A stretch of DNA of 64,000 nucleotides from Streptomyces violens (lineage in GTDB: Bacteria > Actinomycetota > Actinomycetes > Streptomycetales > Streptomycetaceae): positions 210,532 to 274,531 of the forward strand of contig NZ_JOBH01000014.1 in assembly GCF_000717745.1 (NCBI RefSeq), read 5' to 3'. Shown in pieces: positions 51,441 to 60,663 of the stretch (positions within the stretch are counted from its first letter, which is position 1; each line of letters starts with the position of its first letter). The translations under genes were made by a program, and so were the position numbers. The notes under the pieces are model-generated. The model made no database searches and was not told the origin of the DNA. It worked only from the letters and a program-made list of their open reading frames with translations.

Positions 51441-54386
51441 TCAGGCGACCGCGGCCGGCGTCAGGAGCTGCTGCACCTGGGCGCTCTCCGCCGCTCCGAG
51501 ACGCTCGTAACTGGACAACGCCTCCTGCCAGCACACCCGGGCCCGCCCGGTGTGCCCGACCTGGCTCAGCGCACGCCCCAGTGTGGTCAGCGCGTTGGCG
51601 CGCCAGAGCTCACCGCCGACGCCGCGCAGCGCGGTCAGCGCCTGCTCGGCGTAGTTGGCGGCGCGCGCCGGGCGCTGGCCCGCGAGGTCGACCTCGGCCA
51701 GCCGGAAGTACGTCATGCCCTCCCAGAACGGCTGCCGGCTGTCCTGGAAGATGGTGAGCGCGGCATTGAGCTGCTGCGCCGCGTCCTCCAGGCGCCCGGC
51801 CGCGGTGAAGGCGAGCGCCAGCGCGTACATCCCGTTGGCCAGCCGCCGGGTGGCGCCGATTCTGCGGTAGATCGCGACGCCTTCCTCGGCCAGCCCGATG
51901 GCGCTGTCCACCCGGCCGGTGTCCAGGTGGACCCGCGAGAGGTTGCACAGCGCGCTCGCCTCGGACTGCTGGTTGCGGTCGTCGCGGAACGCGATCAGCG
52001 CCTGGCTGAGGTACGCCTCGGCGTCCGCGTGCCGCCCCTGGGCGCCCGCGATGATGCCGCGGTCGTTGGGCGCGTAGGACGAGGAGATCGGGTCGTTCGT
52101 CGCGAGCCCGAGGAGCATCGCCGACTTGGCGTGCTCGTCGGCGTCGTCCAGCCGCCCGGCCAGCGTGCGGATGTAGGCGAGAGAGGTGTGGATACGGGCC
52201 TCGGCGTGCTGGTCGCCGAGGGCGCGGGCCGCGGCGAGCAGCGTCACGTTGGCCTGGTCGTGCTGGCGCGCGTCGGCGCCCGACTCGGCCAGGTCCTTGG
52301 TGAGCAGAAGCAGGTCGGCGGCGCGGCGCACGGTGTCGGCGCCGGTGGACTGCTGGGCGCAGGCCAGCAGACAGCCCGCCTCGCTGAACAGCCACTCGAG
52401 CGCCACCGCGCGGTCCTCGAACGCCAGCCCCGGATAGCGGGTGTGCTCCATGTGGTCCACGAGGCGGTCGCCGGGGCGCTCCAGGGCGTACATCCGGGCC
52501 GCCGAGGCCAGGTAGAAGTCCAGCAGGCGGGAGAGGGCTGCGGTGCGCTCCGAGGGCGGGTGCTCGTCGCGCTCGGCGCAGGCGCGCGCGTAGAGCCGGA
52601 CCAGGTCGTGGAAGCGGTAGCGGCCGGGAGCCGCCGATTCGAGGAGCGAGGCGTCGACCAGCGACTCGATCAGCTCTTCGGCCGCGTCGACGTCCATGTC
52701 CAGCAGCGCGGCGGCCGCCGCGAGCGAGATGTCGGGCCCGTCGGCCAGCCCCAGCAGCCGGAACGCGCGGGCCTGCGCCGGCTCCAGCTGCCCGTACCCC
52801 AGCTCGAAGGTGGCCTTCACGGCCAGGTCGCCGGCGCGCAGCTCGTCCAGCCTGCGACGCTCGTCGGCGAGCTTGCGGGCCAGTACGGACACGGTCCACG
52901 TGCGGCGCGAGGCCAGGCGGGACGCGGCGATACGGATGGCCAGCGGCAGGAAGCCGCAGGCGCCGACGACGTCCATCGCGGCCTTGCGCTCGGCACCGAC
53001 CCGCTCCTCGCCGACGATGCGCGTGAAGAGCGTCAGCGCTTCCTCGGGACTCATCACATCAAGGTCGATGAGGTGCGCACCGGCCAGGTCGATCATGCGG
53101 GCGCGGCTGGTGATCAGCGCGGCGCAGCCCTCCGTACCGGGCAGCAGCGGCCGTACCTGGGCGGCGTCCCGCGCGTTGTCCAGCAGCGCGAGCACCCGCC
53201 GCCCGGCGAGCGTGGAGCGGTACAGAGCGGCCCGCTCCGCCGTGCCGTCCGGGATGGAGGAGTCCGGTGTGCCGAGCGCGCGGAGGAACGCGCCGAGCAC
53301 GGCCTCTGGCTCAGCGGGGGTGTGGCCCGCGCCCTGCAGATCGACGTAGAGCTGGCCGTCGGGGAAGTGCTCGCGCGCCGCGTGCGCCACATGGACGGCC
53401 AGCGTGGTCTTGCCGACGCCGCCGATGCCGGTGAGCGCGGAGACCGCCATGACGCTGCCCTCGGCCGTCGCGAGCTGCGCGCCGAGCTCCGCGACGAACG
53501 CGGCGCGGCCGGTGAAGTCCGCGACGGTGGCCGGGAGCTGCTGGGGGCGCAGAACGGCGGGGCCCGCGCCGGCGTGCTCCTCCTCCGGCGGCGGGCTGGG
53601 CGCCTCCAGGCCGGCGTCGGCGCGCAGGATGCGCTGGTGCAGTTCGGCGAGCGAGGCGCAGGGGTCGACGCCCAGCTCGGCGTCGAGCAGACGGCGGGTA
53701 TCGGCATAGACGGCCAGCGCCTCGGCCTGCCGTCCAGAGCGGTACAGCGCGAGCATGAGGAGTTCGCGGAGCCGTTCACGCAAGGGGTGGGCGGCCGTGA
53801 GGGCGGTCAGTTCGGAGACCGCCTCGGCGTGATTGCCGAGGTCCAGGTCGAGGTCGAGGCGGGCCTCGGTGAGGGACAGCCGCCATTCCTCCAGGCGGGT
53901 GCGCTGGTTCTCCGCGTACGGGCCGGGAACGTTCGCCAGTGGTTCGCCGTTCCACAGGACGAGGGCGGAGTCCAGCAGGTCACGGGCGCGGCAGCGGTCG
54001 CCGCTCGCGCGGGCCTTCTCGGCCTCGGCCGCGAGGGCCTCGGCGCGGTCCAGGTCGAGGTCGAGCGCGCCCGGCCGGCCGGACCGCAGGGCGTAGCCGC
54101 CGGACTCGCTGACCAGCGCGTCCGCCTCGTCGCCGAGCGCCTTGCGCAGCCGGGAGGCGTAGGTCCGCAGGGCTGCGAGCGCGGCGTGCGGGGGCTCGTC
54201 GCCCCAGATGGCGTCGACCAGTTCGGCGGCGGTGGCGGTGCGGCCGCCGCGCAGCAGCAGGGCGGCGAGCAGGGCGCGCTGCTGCGGGGTGCCGGCCGCG
54301 AGCGGGGTGCCGTCCCGCCAGGCCCGTACGGGACCGAGCACGGTGAAGCGGAGCTGCCGCGGCCCCTGCCCCGGACTCTCGTCCAT
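51441..54386 (-). CDS. AfsR-like SARP/NB-ARC/TPR transcriptional regulator
   Basis: A 981-residue regulator with the AfsR layout. It has an OmpR-type winged helix (LRFTVLGPVRAWRDGTPLAAG, through ALRTYASRLRKALGDEADALV, about 12-100), a bacterial transcriptional activation domain (about 105-265), an NB-ARC ATPase with P-loop GIGGVGKTTLAV (near 320) and LDNARDAAQV, and a C-terminal TPR array (about 690-970; repeats such as EASALCNLSRVHLDTGRVDSAIGLAEEG). Such proteins activate secondary metabolism or its pleiotropic regulators and can be phosphorylated by AfsK-type kinases; one is encoded at 34941. ATG at 54386 follows GGGGGA. The AfsS-like gene follows after 277 bp. No catabolic operator is present. 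Confidence 0.9.
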   Translation of the reverse strand: MDESPGQGPRQLRFTVLGPVRAWRDGTPLAAGTPQQRALLAALLLRGGRTATAAELVDAIWGDEPPHAALAALRTYASRLRKALGDEADALVSESGGYALRSGRPGALDLDLDRAEALAAEAEKARASGDRCRARDLLDSALVLWNGEPLANVPGPYAENQRTRLEEWRLSLTEARLDLDLDLGNHAEAVSELTALTAAHPLRERLRELLMLALYRSGRQAEALAVYADTRRLLDAELGVDPCASLAELHQRILRADAGLEAPSPPPEEEHAGAGPAVLRPQQLPATVADFTGRAAFVAELGAQLATAEGSVMAVSALTGIGGVGKTTLAVHVAHAAREHFPDGQLYVDLQGAGHTPAEPEAVLGAFLRALGTPDSSIPDGTAERAALYRSTLAGRRVLALLDNARDAAQVRPLLPGTEGCAALITSRARMIDLAGAHLIDLDVMSPEEALTLFTRIVGEERVGAERKAAMDVVGACGFLPLAIRIAASRLASRRTWTVSVLARKLADERRRLDELRAGDLAVKATFELGYGQLEPAQARAFRLLGLADGPDISLAAAAALLDMDVDAAEELIESLVDASLLESAAPGRYRFHDLVRLYARACAERDEHPPSERTAALSRLLDFYLASAARMYALERPGDRLVDHMEHTRYPGLAFEDRAVALEWLFSEAGCLLACAQQSTGADTVRRAADLLLLTKDLAESGADARQHDQANVTLLAAARALGDQHAEARIHTSLAYIRTLAGRLDDADEHAKSAMLLGLATNDPISSSYAPNDRGIIAGAQGRHADAEAYLSQALIAFRDDRNQQSEASALCNLSRVHLDTGRVDSAIGLAEEGVAIYRRIGATRRLANGMYALALAFTAAGRLEDAAQQLNAALTIFQDSRQPFWEGMTYFRLAEVDLAGQRPARAANYAEQALTALRGVGGELWRANALTTLGRALSQVGHTGRARVCWQEALSSYERLGAAESAQVQQLLTPAAVA

Positions 54387-54564
54387 GGTGTCCCCCTGCC
54401 TGTGCATCTCGTTCGCATCGGCCAGTCTGCCTTGTCGGCGGCCCCTGCGTCAGTAGGGGTCAGGTCTGTGCACAATCCCTCCTCTTGTGATCAGGCAGGC
54501 GTTACCGCGACCTCGGAGGGAAGCCGTCCGCTTCTGTGCCGTCGAAGAGCAGCCGACGCGATAG

Positions 54565-54579
54565 CTGACGGTTCGTCAG
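54565..54579. promoter_or_regulatory. CTGAC-N5-GTCAG operator, second amidohydrolase operon
   Basis: CTGACGGTTCGTCAG has perfect arms and lies 21 nt before the ATG at 54601. Confidence 0.83.
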
Positions 54580-54600
54580 ATAGGCGCTACCGTCGGGGAC

Positions 54601-55881
54601 ATGGCGATGGACACGGAGACCACGCAGCCGTCGGGGGCCCTGGCGCCGGACGCGGCGGAGACCTTTCCCAGGATCATCTCGGTGGACGACCACACGGTGG
54701 AGCCGCCGCACGTCTGGCGGGACCGGCTGCCCGCCAAGTACCACGACACCGGGCCGCGCGTGGTGCGTGCGCCCCTGAAGGAGATGACCTTCGTGGGCGG
54801 GAAGTTCGCCCCGAAGATGGGCGCGCCGGGCGACGACGGCCCGCTCGTCGACTGGTGGATCTATGAGGACCTGCACCGCCCGCTGACCCGGCTGGACACC
54901 GCGGTCGGCTACTCCCGGGACGAGATCAGGCTGGAGGGGATCACGTACGAACAGATGCGCACCGGTTCGTACAGCGTGCCCGACCGGCTGGCGGACATGG
55001 ACGTCAACCACGTGCAGTCCGCCCTCTGTTTCCCCACCTTCCCCCGCTTCTGCGGCCAGACGTTCACCGAGGCCAAGGACCGTGAGCTGGGGCTGCTGGG
55101 CGTGCGTGCGTACAACGACTGGATGGTGGAGGAGTGGTGCGGCCCCGAGGCGCGCGGCCGGCTCATACCGCTCACCCTCATTCCCCTGTGGGACGCGGAG
55201 CTGGCGGCCGAGGAGGTACGGCGCAACGCGGCCCGTGGCGTGCGCGCGGTCTGCTTCAGCGAGATCCCGCCGCACCTCGGCCTGCCCAGCATCCACACCG
55301 ATTACTGGGACCCCTTCCTGCGGGCCTGCGACGAGACCGGCACGGTCATCGCCATGCACATCGGCTCGTCCTCGAGGATGCCGTCCACGTCGGCGGACGC
55401 GCCGCCCGCCGTCGGCTCCACGATCACCTTCGCCAACTGCTGTTTCTCGATGACCGACTGGCTCATGAGCGGCAAGTTCGACCGCTTCCCGAACCTGCGG
55501 ATCATGTACGCGGAGGGCCAGATCGGCTGGATCCCCTACATCCTGGAGCGCGCCGACGTGGTCTGGGAGGAGAACCGCGCCTGGGGTGGCGTCGCCGACA
55601 AGGTCCACCGGCCGCCCTCCGAACTCTTCGCCGAGCACGTATACGGCTGCTTCTTCGACGACGCGTTCGGCCTGCAGAATCTGGACGCCATCGGGGTGGG
55701 CAACGTCCTGTACGAGACGGACTACCCGCACTCCGACTCCACCTGGCCGAAGTCCAAGGAGGTCGGCGAGGCACAGATGGGCCATCTGGCCCCGGACGTC
55801 ATCGAGCGGATCGTGCGCGGCAACGCCATCGATCTGCTGGGGCTGACGACGGAGGGGCTGTGGGCGGGGGCGGGCGCCTGA
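54601..55881 (+). CDS. Amidohydrolase family 2 protein (paralogue)
   Basis: A 426-residue Amidohydro_2 protein, strongly similar to 13098-14288 along its whole length (IISVDDHTVEPPHVWRDRLPAKY, FPTFPRFCGQTFTEAKDRE, RAYNDWMVEEWCG, MHIGSSSRMP, YETDYPHSDSTWP). DxH again replaces the first HxH. It may hydrolyse or decarboxylate a related substrate in a parallel branch. The N-terminus has about 20 extra residues; an ATG two codons later is equally possible. The stop and the next start overlap (TGATG), so it is translationally coupled to the luciferase-like gene. The operon continues with an SDR. Confidence 0.88.
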   Translation: MAMDTETTQPSGALAPDAAETFPRIISVDDHTVEPPHVWRDRLPAKYHDTGPRVVRAPLKEMTFVGGKFAPKMGAPGDDGPLVDWWIYEDLHRPLTRLDTAVGYSRDEIRLEGITYEQMRTGSYSVPDRLADMDVNHVQSALCFPTFPRFCGQTFTEAKDRELGLLGVRAYNDWMVEEWCGPEARGRLIPLTLIPLWDAELAAEEVRRNAARGVRAVCFSEIPPHLGLPSIHTDYWDPFLRACDETGTVIAMHIGSSSRMPSTSADAPPAVGSTITFANCCFSMTDWLMSGKFDRFPNLRIMYAEGQIGWIPYILERADVVWEENRAWGGVADKVHRPPSELFAEHVYGCFFDDAFGLQNLDAIGVGNVLYETDYPHSDSTWPKSKEVGEAQMGHLAPDVIERIVRGNAIDLLGLTTEGLWAGAGA

Positions 55882-56831
55882 TGGTGTGGGCGCCGGAGGC
55901 GGGCCGCCTTGTGTACGGCATGCAGCTGCCCGTTCAGTCGCAGAGCACGCTGTATGCCGAGCCCTGGGAGGCGGGGGCCGGGCCGCGCGACCTGGTGGAG
56001 ATCGCGAGGGCTGCCGATCGGCACGGCTTCGCGTATGTGGCCTGCTGCGAGCATGTGGCGATCCCGCGCCGGCTGGCCGGGGCGATGAGCACGGTCTGGT
56101 ACGACCCGGTGGCCACGCTCGCGCACCTCGCGGCCGTGACCGAGCGCGTACGGCTGCTGAGTCATGTCGCCGTGGTCGGGCTGCGGCATCCGCTGCTCAC
56201 GGCGAAGCAGTACGCCACCTTGGACCGGCTCTCCGAGGGGCGGCTGATCCTCGGGGTGGGCGCCGGGCACGTACAGGAGGAGTTCGAGGCGCTGGGGGTG
56301 GACTTCGAGCGGCGGGGGGCCGTGCTGGACGAGACGGTGGACGCTCTGAAAACGGCCCTCGGACCCGAGGAGTTCCCGGCGTTCGCGGGGGAACGGTTCT
56401 CCTTCGAGGGGCTGGGCCAGGCCCCGCGGCCCGTACAGACGCCCCGCCCGCCGATCTGGGTCGGCGGCTCCTCGCCCGCCGCCCTGCGCCGGGCCGCCGA
56501 GCGGGGCGACGGCTGGCTCCCGCAGGGCGACCGCAGGGACCGGCTGCCCGGGCAGATCGCCAGGCTGCGGGCGCTGCGCGAGAAGGCGGGCGTGCGCGAG
56601 CCGCTGGTCATCGGCGCGATCGCCGAGCCGCTGTACGTGGGCGAGCCCGGCTGGGACACCGGCAAGTGGACGCTCACCGGCCCGCCGGAACGTATCGCCG
56701 ACTCGCTGCGGGAGTACGCGGCCATCGGCGTCCATCAGCTCCAGCTCCGTTTCCGCAGCCGCAGCCGCGCCGAGCTGACCGATCAGATGGCGGCCTTCGG
56801 GGCGGACGTGGCCCCGCTGCTCAGCAGTTGA
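55881..56831 (+). CDS. Luciferase-like (LLM class) flavin/F420-dependent oxidoreductase
   Basis: A 316-residue LLM-class TIM-barrel protein of the kind annotated as F420-dependent in actinobacteria. Family segments are FAYVACCEHVAIPRRL, LAAVTERVRLLSHVAVVGLRHPLLTAKQYATLDRLSEGRLILGVGAG, and RPPIWVGGSSPAALRRAAERGDGWLP. The LLM fold uses either reduced F420 (dehydrogenase or reductase) or reduced FMN with O2 (monooxygenase), and sequence alone does not separate them. With a flavin reductase in the same regulon, FMN-dependent oxygenation such as a Baeyer-Villiger-type step is a serious option. ATG at 55881 overlaps the amidohydrolase stop by one base. Confidence 0.88.
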   Translation: MVWAPEAGRLVYGMQLPVQSQSTLYAEPWEAGAGPRDLVEIARAADRHGFAYVACCEHVAIPRRLAGAMSTVWYDPVATLAHLAAVTERVRLLSHVAVVGLRHPLLTAKQYATLDRLSEGRLILGVGAGHVQEEFEALGVDFERRGAVLDETVDALKTALGPEEFPAFAGERFSFEGLGQAPRPVQTPRPPIWVGGSSPAALRRAAERGDGWLPQGDRRDRLPGQIARLRALREKAGVREPLVIGAIAEPLYVGEPGWDTGKWTLTGPPERIADSLREYAAIGVHQLQLRFRSRSRAELTDQMAAFGADVAPLLSS

Positions 56832-56861
56832 CCCGACCGAGGCGTACCGAGGGGTGCAGGC

Positions 56862-57647
56862 ATGGGCAAGCTCGACGGGCGGGTCGTCGTGATCACCGGC
56901 GCCGCACGCGGACAGGGCGAGCAGGAGGCGCGGCTGTTCGTGGCCGAGGGCGCCCGGGTCGTGCTCGCGGACGTACTGGACGAGCAGGGCCGGGCGCTGG
57001 CGAAGGAGCTGGGCGGGGACGCCGCGCGCTACGTACATCTGGACGTGGCCAGTGAGGACGACTGGACGGCCGCCGTGGCCGCCGCCAAGGACGCCTTCGG
57101 CGGGATCGACGGGCTGGTCAACAACGCCGGAATCCTCCGCTTCAACGAGCTGGTCGCGACGCCGCTCGATGAGTTCCAGCAGGTCGTCCAGGTCAACCAG
57201 GTCGGCTGCTTCCTGGGCATCCGTACCGTCGCGCCGGAGATCGCTGCGGCCGGCGGCGGCACGATCGTCAACACCGCCTCGTACACCGGCCTCACGGGCA
57301 TGGCGCTCGTCGGCGCCTACGCCGCGAGCAAGCACGCCGTACTGGGGCTGACCCGGGTGGCCGCGCTGGAGCTGGCGCCCCGCAACATCCGGGTGAACGC
57401 GGTGTGCCCGGGCGCCGTGGACACTCCGATGACCAATCCGGCCGCGCTCGACCCGGCCGCCGACCCGGTCGCGTCCCAGCAGGCGGTGGACGAGCTCTAC
57501 CGGAAGCTCGTACCGATGGGGCGGGCCGGCCGGCCCGAGGAGGTCGCGGCCCTGGCGCTTTTCCTGTCCTGCGGAGACTCCTCGTACATCACCGGGCAGC
57601 CGTTCGTCGTGGACGGTGGGTGGCTGGCGGGCGTGAGCCTCTTCTGA
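56862..57647 (+). CDS. Short-chain dehydrogenase/reductase
   Basis: A 261-residue classical SDR resembling 3-alpha/20-beta-hydroxysteroid dehydrogenases. TGAARGQG is at 12-19, DVLDE follows the second strand (Asp, so NAD preference), then NNAGI, Ser in NTASYTG, YAASK (Tyr153, Lys157), and the PGAVDTPM and FVVDGGW blocks. It would oxidise a secondary alcohol or reduce a ketone. ATG at 56862 lies 30 nt after the LLM gene with GAGGGG upstream, so it is third in the operon that starts at 54601. Right after its stop come the two operators of the next unit. Confidence 0.92.
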   Translation: MGKLDGRVVVITGAARGQGEQEARLFVAEGARVVLADVLDEQGRALAKELGGDAARYVHLDVASEDDWTAAVAAAKDAFGGIDGLVNNAGILRFNELVATPLDEFQQVVQVNQVGCFLGIRTVAPEIAAAGGGTIVNTASYTGLTGMALVGAYAASKHAVLGLTRVAALELAPRNIRVNAVCPGAVDTPMTNPAALDPAADPVASQQAVDELYRKLVPMGRAGRPEEVAALALFLSCGDSSYITGQPFVVDGGWLAGVSLF

Positions 57648-57655
57648 CCCATGGT

Positions 57656-57670
57656 CTGACGGGCCATCAG
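57656..57670. promoter_or_regulatory. CTGAC-N5-GTCAG operator, distal site of the 57.8-kb operon
   Basis: CTGACGGGCCATCAG, the same 15 bases as the site at 12975. It starts 8 nt after the SDR stop codon and lies 61 bp from the proximal site. Confidence 0.8.
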
Positions 57671-57716
57671 GTATTGACCGGGCCGGGCGCCGGTGGAACA
57701 GTCGTCGACATCGAAT

Positions 57717-57731
57717 CTGACGGGGCGTCAG
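57717..57731. promoter_or_regulatory. CTGAC-N5-GTCAG operator, proximal site of the 57.8-kb operon
   Basis: CTGACGGGGCGTCAG has perfect arms and lies 36 nt before the TTG start at 57768. A further half-site GTCAG occurs at 57741. Confidence 0.83.
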
Positions 57732-57767
57732 GAGGCGTGCGTCAGAAACTCAGGGAGGGCAGACCCC

Positions 57768-58892
57768 TTGGAATTCGGGCTCTTTGTACAGGGATACGTC
57801 CCGGCGGCGCGCGCCAAGGCCGACCCCGAGGCGGAGCACAAGGCGCTGATGGAGGAGACCGAGTACGTCATCCAGGCGGACCGCTCCGGCTTCAAGTACG
57901 CCTGGGCCTCCGAGCACCACTTCCTGGAGGAGTACTCCCACCTCTCCGCCAACGACGTCTTCCTCGGCTACCTCGCGCACGCCACCGACCGCATCCACCT
58001 CGGCTCCGGCATCTTCAACCCGCTCGCCCCGGTCAACCACCCCGTCAAGGTCGCCGAGAAGGTCGCCATGCTCGACCATCTCTCCGACGGTCGCTTCGAG
58101 TTCGGCTCCGGCCGCGGTGCGGGCAGCCACGAGATCCTGGGCTTCATGCCGGGCGTCACCGACATGAACCACACCAAGGAGCTCTGGGAAGAGACCATCG
58201 CGGAGTTCCCGAAGATGTGGCTCCAGGACGAGTACGTGGGCTTCAAGGGCAAGCACTGGGAGCTGCCGCCCCGCAAGGTCCTGCCCAAGCCGTACGGGAA
58301 GGCCCACCCGCCCATGTGGTACGCCGCGGGCTCCCCCTCCTCCTACGCCATGGCCGCCAAGAAGGGCCTCGGCGTCCTCGGCTTCAGCGTGCAGAAGGTC
58401 TCCGACATGGAGTGGGTCCTGGAGTCCTACAAGTCGGCGATCAAGGACGCCGAGCCGGTCGGCGCGTTCGTCAACGACAACGTGATGGTCACCTCCACGG
58501 CGATCTGCGCCGAGACGCACCAGAAGGCCGTCGAGATCGCGGTGGGCGGCGGTCTCAACTACCTCCAGTCGCTGCTCTTCCGCTACCACGACACCTTCCC
58601 GCGGCCCGAGGGCATACCGGAGTGGCCCGAGCTCCTCCCCGAGTACACCGAGGAGCTCATCGAGCTGCTGATCGCCGAGGAACTGATGATCTGCGGCGAC
58701 CCGGACGAGGTGCTGCGGCAGTGCAAGCGCTGGGAGCAGGCCGGCGCCGACCAGCTCTCCTTCGGCCTGCCCGTCGGCATCTCCCGCGAGGACACCCTCA
58801 CCACGATCAAGCTGCTCGGCGAGCACGTCATACCGAAGATCGACACGGACCCGGTGCACCGCACCACGCGCTTCCGCCGGGCGGCCGGCTGA
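57768..58892 (+). CDS. Luciferase-like (LLM class) monooxygenase/oxidoreductase
   Basis: A 374-residue LLM protein closer to bacterial luciferase and alkane/ketone monooxygenases than the one at 55881. Features: LEFGLFVQGYVPAARAK, YAWASEHHFLEEYSHLS (His residues at the flavin site), DRIHLGSGIFNPLAPVNHPVKVAEKVAMLDHLSDGRFEFGSGRGAG and WYAAGSPSSYAMAAKKGLG. FMNH2 could come from the flavin reductase at 22070. TTG at 57768 follows AGGGAGGG at 8 nt and gives the family N-terminus; longer frames run through the operator. It heads the operon with the D-aminoacylase-type hydrolase and aldehyde dehydrogenase. Confidence 0.88.
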   Translation: MEFGLFVQGYVPAARAKADPEAEHKALMEETEYVIQADRSGFKYAWASEHHFLEEYSHLSANDVFLGYLAHATDRIHLGSGIFNPLAPVNHPVKVAEKVAMLDHLSDGRFEFGSGRGAGSHEILGFMPGVTDMNHTKELWEETIAEFPKMWLQDEYVGFKGKHWELPPRKVLPKPYGKAHPPMWYAAGSPSSYAMAAKKGLGVLGFSVQKVSDMEWVLESYKSAIKDAEPVGAFVNDNVMVTSTAICAETHQKAVEIAVGGGLNYLQSLLFRYHDTFPRPEGIPEWPELLPEYTEELIELLIAEELMICGDPDEVLRQCKRWEQAGADQLSFGLPVGISREDTLTTIKLLGEHVIPKIDTDPVHRTTRFRRAAG

Positions 58893-58923
58893 CCATCCCT
58901 CGTCCGAGAGGAGTACCGGCACC

Positions 58924-60663
58924 ATGCTCGACCACCTGATCAAGGGCGCGACCGTCGTGGACGGCACGGGCGCGCCCTCGTACGCCGCGGACGTCGGCAT
59001 CCGGGACGGCCGCATCGCCGTGCTCGCCGAGCCGGGCGCGGTCGCCGAACCGGCCCGTACGAGCGAGGACGCCGAAGGACTCGTCCTCGCACCCGGTTTC
59101 ATCGACCCGCACACGCACTACGACGCACAGCTCTTCTGGGACCCGTACGCCACCCCGTCCATGCACCACGGCGTGACGACGGTCGTGGGCGGCAACTGCG
59201 GCTTCACCCTCGCACCCCTGCACCCCGGGCGCCCCGAGGACGCCGACTACACCCGGCGGATGATGAGCAAGGTCGAGGGCATGTCCCTGGTCGCGCTGGA
59301 GGAGGGCGCGCCCTGGAACTGGCACACCTTCGGTGAGTACCTCGACGCACTCGACGGACGGACCGCCGTCAACGCCGGCTTCATGGTCGGCCACTGCGCG
59401 CTGCGCCGCCACGTCATGGGCCCCGACGCCATCGGCGGACAGCCCACCCCCGAGCAGCTCCAGGAGATGCTGCGCCTCTTCCACGAGGCGATGGACGCGG
59501 GCGCCTGGGGCCTGTCCACCACCCAGTCCTCCTCGCACTCCGACGGCGACGGCGCGCCCGTCGCCTCCCGGCACGCCGGTCCCGACGAACTCCTCGCCCT
59601 CTCCCGCGCGGTCGCCGACCACGAAGGCACCCAGCTGGAGGCCATCGTCGCCGGCTGCCTCGACCAGTTCTCGGACGCCGAGATCGACCTGTTCGTGGCC
59701 ATGTCCGCGGCCGCCGGACGGCCGCTGAACTGGAACGTCCTCACCATCGACGCCGCCGTACCGGAACGGGTGCCGCGCCAGCTGCTCGCCAGTGAACGGG
59801 CGCGCAAGGAGGGCGGCCGGATCGTCGCCCTCACCATGCCGATCCTCACCCCCATGAACATGTCCCTGGGCACCTTCTGCGCCCTCAACCTCATTCCCGG
59901 CTGGGGCGACATCCTCGGCCTCCCCGTGCCCGAACGCCTCGCGAAACTGCGCGACCCGGCCGTACGCGAGGAGATGCTGCGCCGCGCGAACAGCAAGGAA
60001 GCGGGCGTCTTCCGGCGGCTGGCCCACTTCGACCGGTACGTCATCGGCGACACCTACTCGGCCGCCAACGAAGGGCTCACCGGCCGCGTCGTCCGCGACA
60101 TCGCCGCCGAACGCGGCCAGGACCCCTTCACCTGTCTCGTCGAGATCTGCGCCGCCGACGACCTCCGTACCGTCCTGTGGCCCATGCCCACCGACAACGA
60201 CCCCGCGAGCTGGGAGCTGCGCCGGGAGACCTGGGAACACGAGGACGTCCTGCTCGGCGGCTCCGACGCGGGCGCCCACCTGGACCGGATGTGCGGCGCC
60301 CCGTACACCACCCGCTTCCTCGGCGACTGCCTGCGCGGGCGCCGGCTCGTCGGCCTGGAGCGGGCCGTGAAGATGCTCACCGACGACCCGGCGCGCCTCT
60401 TCGGGCTGCGCGACCGCGGCCGGATCGCCGAGGGGTACCACGCCGACCTGGTCCTCTTCGACCCCGAACGCATCGACGCGGGGCCCGCCACGCTCGTCCA
60501 CGACCTGCCCGGTGACAGCCCGCGCCTCGACTCGCGGGCGCTGGGCGTGGTGAGCGTGCGCGTCAACGGCGTACAGACGCTGCGCGACGACGAGCTGACC
60601 GGGGCCGTACCGGGCACGGTGCTGCGCTCCGGGCGGGACACGGAGACGGTGAGCACCCGGTGA
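58924..60663 (+). CDS. D-aminoacylase/N-acyl-D-amino-acid deacylase-family amidohydrolase
   Basis: A 579-residue amidohydrolase of the AMDH3/D-aminoacylase type. The metal site is visible: HTH (63-65) in PHTHYDAQ, Cys92 in GGNCGF (the unusual zinc-bridging Cys of this group), then VGHCALRR, and Asp in GGSDAGAH near residue 450. It should cleave an amide or cyclic imide-like bond; the true substrate is open, since these actinobacterial members are often mis-labelled as deacylases. Length is slightly above the family norm. ATG at 58924 lies 31 nt after the LLM gene with GAGAGGAG upstream. Its stop overlaps the next gene by 4 bp. Confidence 0.9.
   Translation: MLDHLIKGATVVDGTGAPSYAADVGIRDGRIAVLAEPGAVAEPARTSEDAEGLVLAPGFIDPHTHYDAQLFWDPYATPSMHHGVTTVVGGNCGFTLAPLHPGRPEDADYTRRMMSKVEGMSLVALEEGAPWNWHTFGEYLDALDGRTAVNAGFMVGHCALRRHVMGPDAIGGQPTPEQLQEMLRLFHEAMDAGAWGLSTTQSSSHSDGDGAPVASRHAGPDELLALSRAVADHEGTQLEAIVAGCLDQFSDAEIDLFVAMSAAAGRPLNWNVLTIDAAVPERVPRQLLASERARKEGGRIVALTMPILTPMNMSLGTFCALNLIPGWGDILGLPVPERLAKLRDPAVREEMLRRANSKEAGVFRRLAHFDRYVIGDTYSAANEGLTGRVVRDIAAERGQDPFTCLVEICAADDLRTVLWPMPTDNDPASWELRRETWEHEDVLLGGSDAGAHLDRMCGAPYTTRFLGDCLRGRRLVGLERAVKMLTDDPARLFGLRDRGRIAEGYHADLVLFDPERIDAGPATLVHDLPGDSPRLDSRALGVVSVRVNGVQTLRDDELTGAVPGTVLRSGRDTETVSTR

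Noticed and set aside
57741..57746. Extra GTCAG half-site after the proximal operator of the 57.8-kb operon
   Set aside because: No matching CTGAC arm at the right distance.
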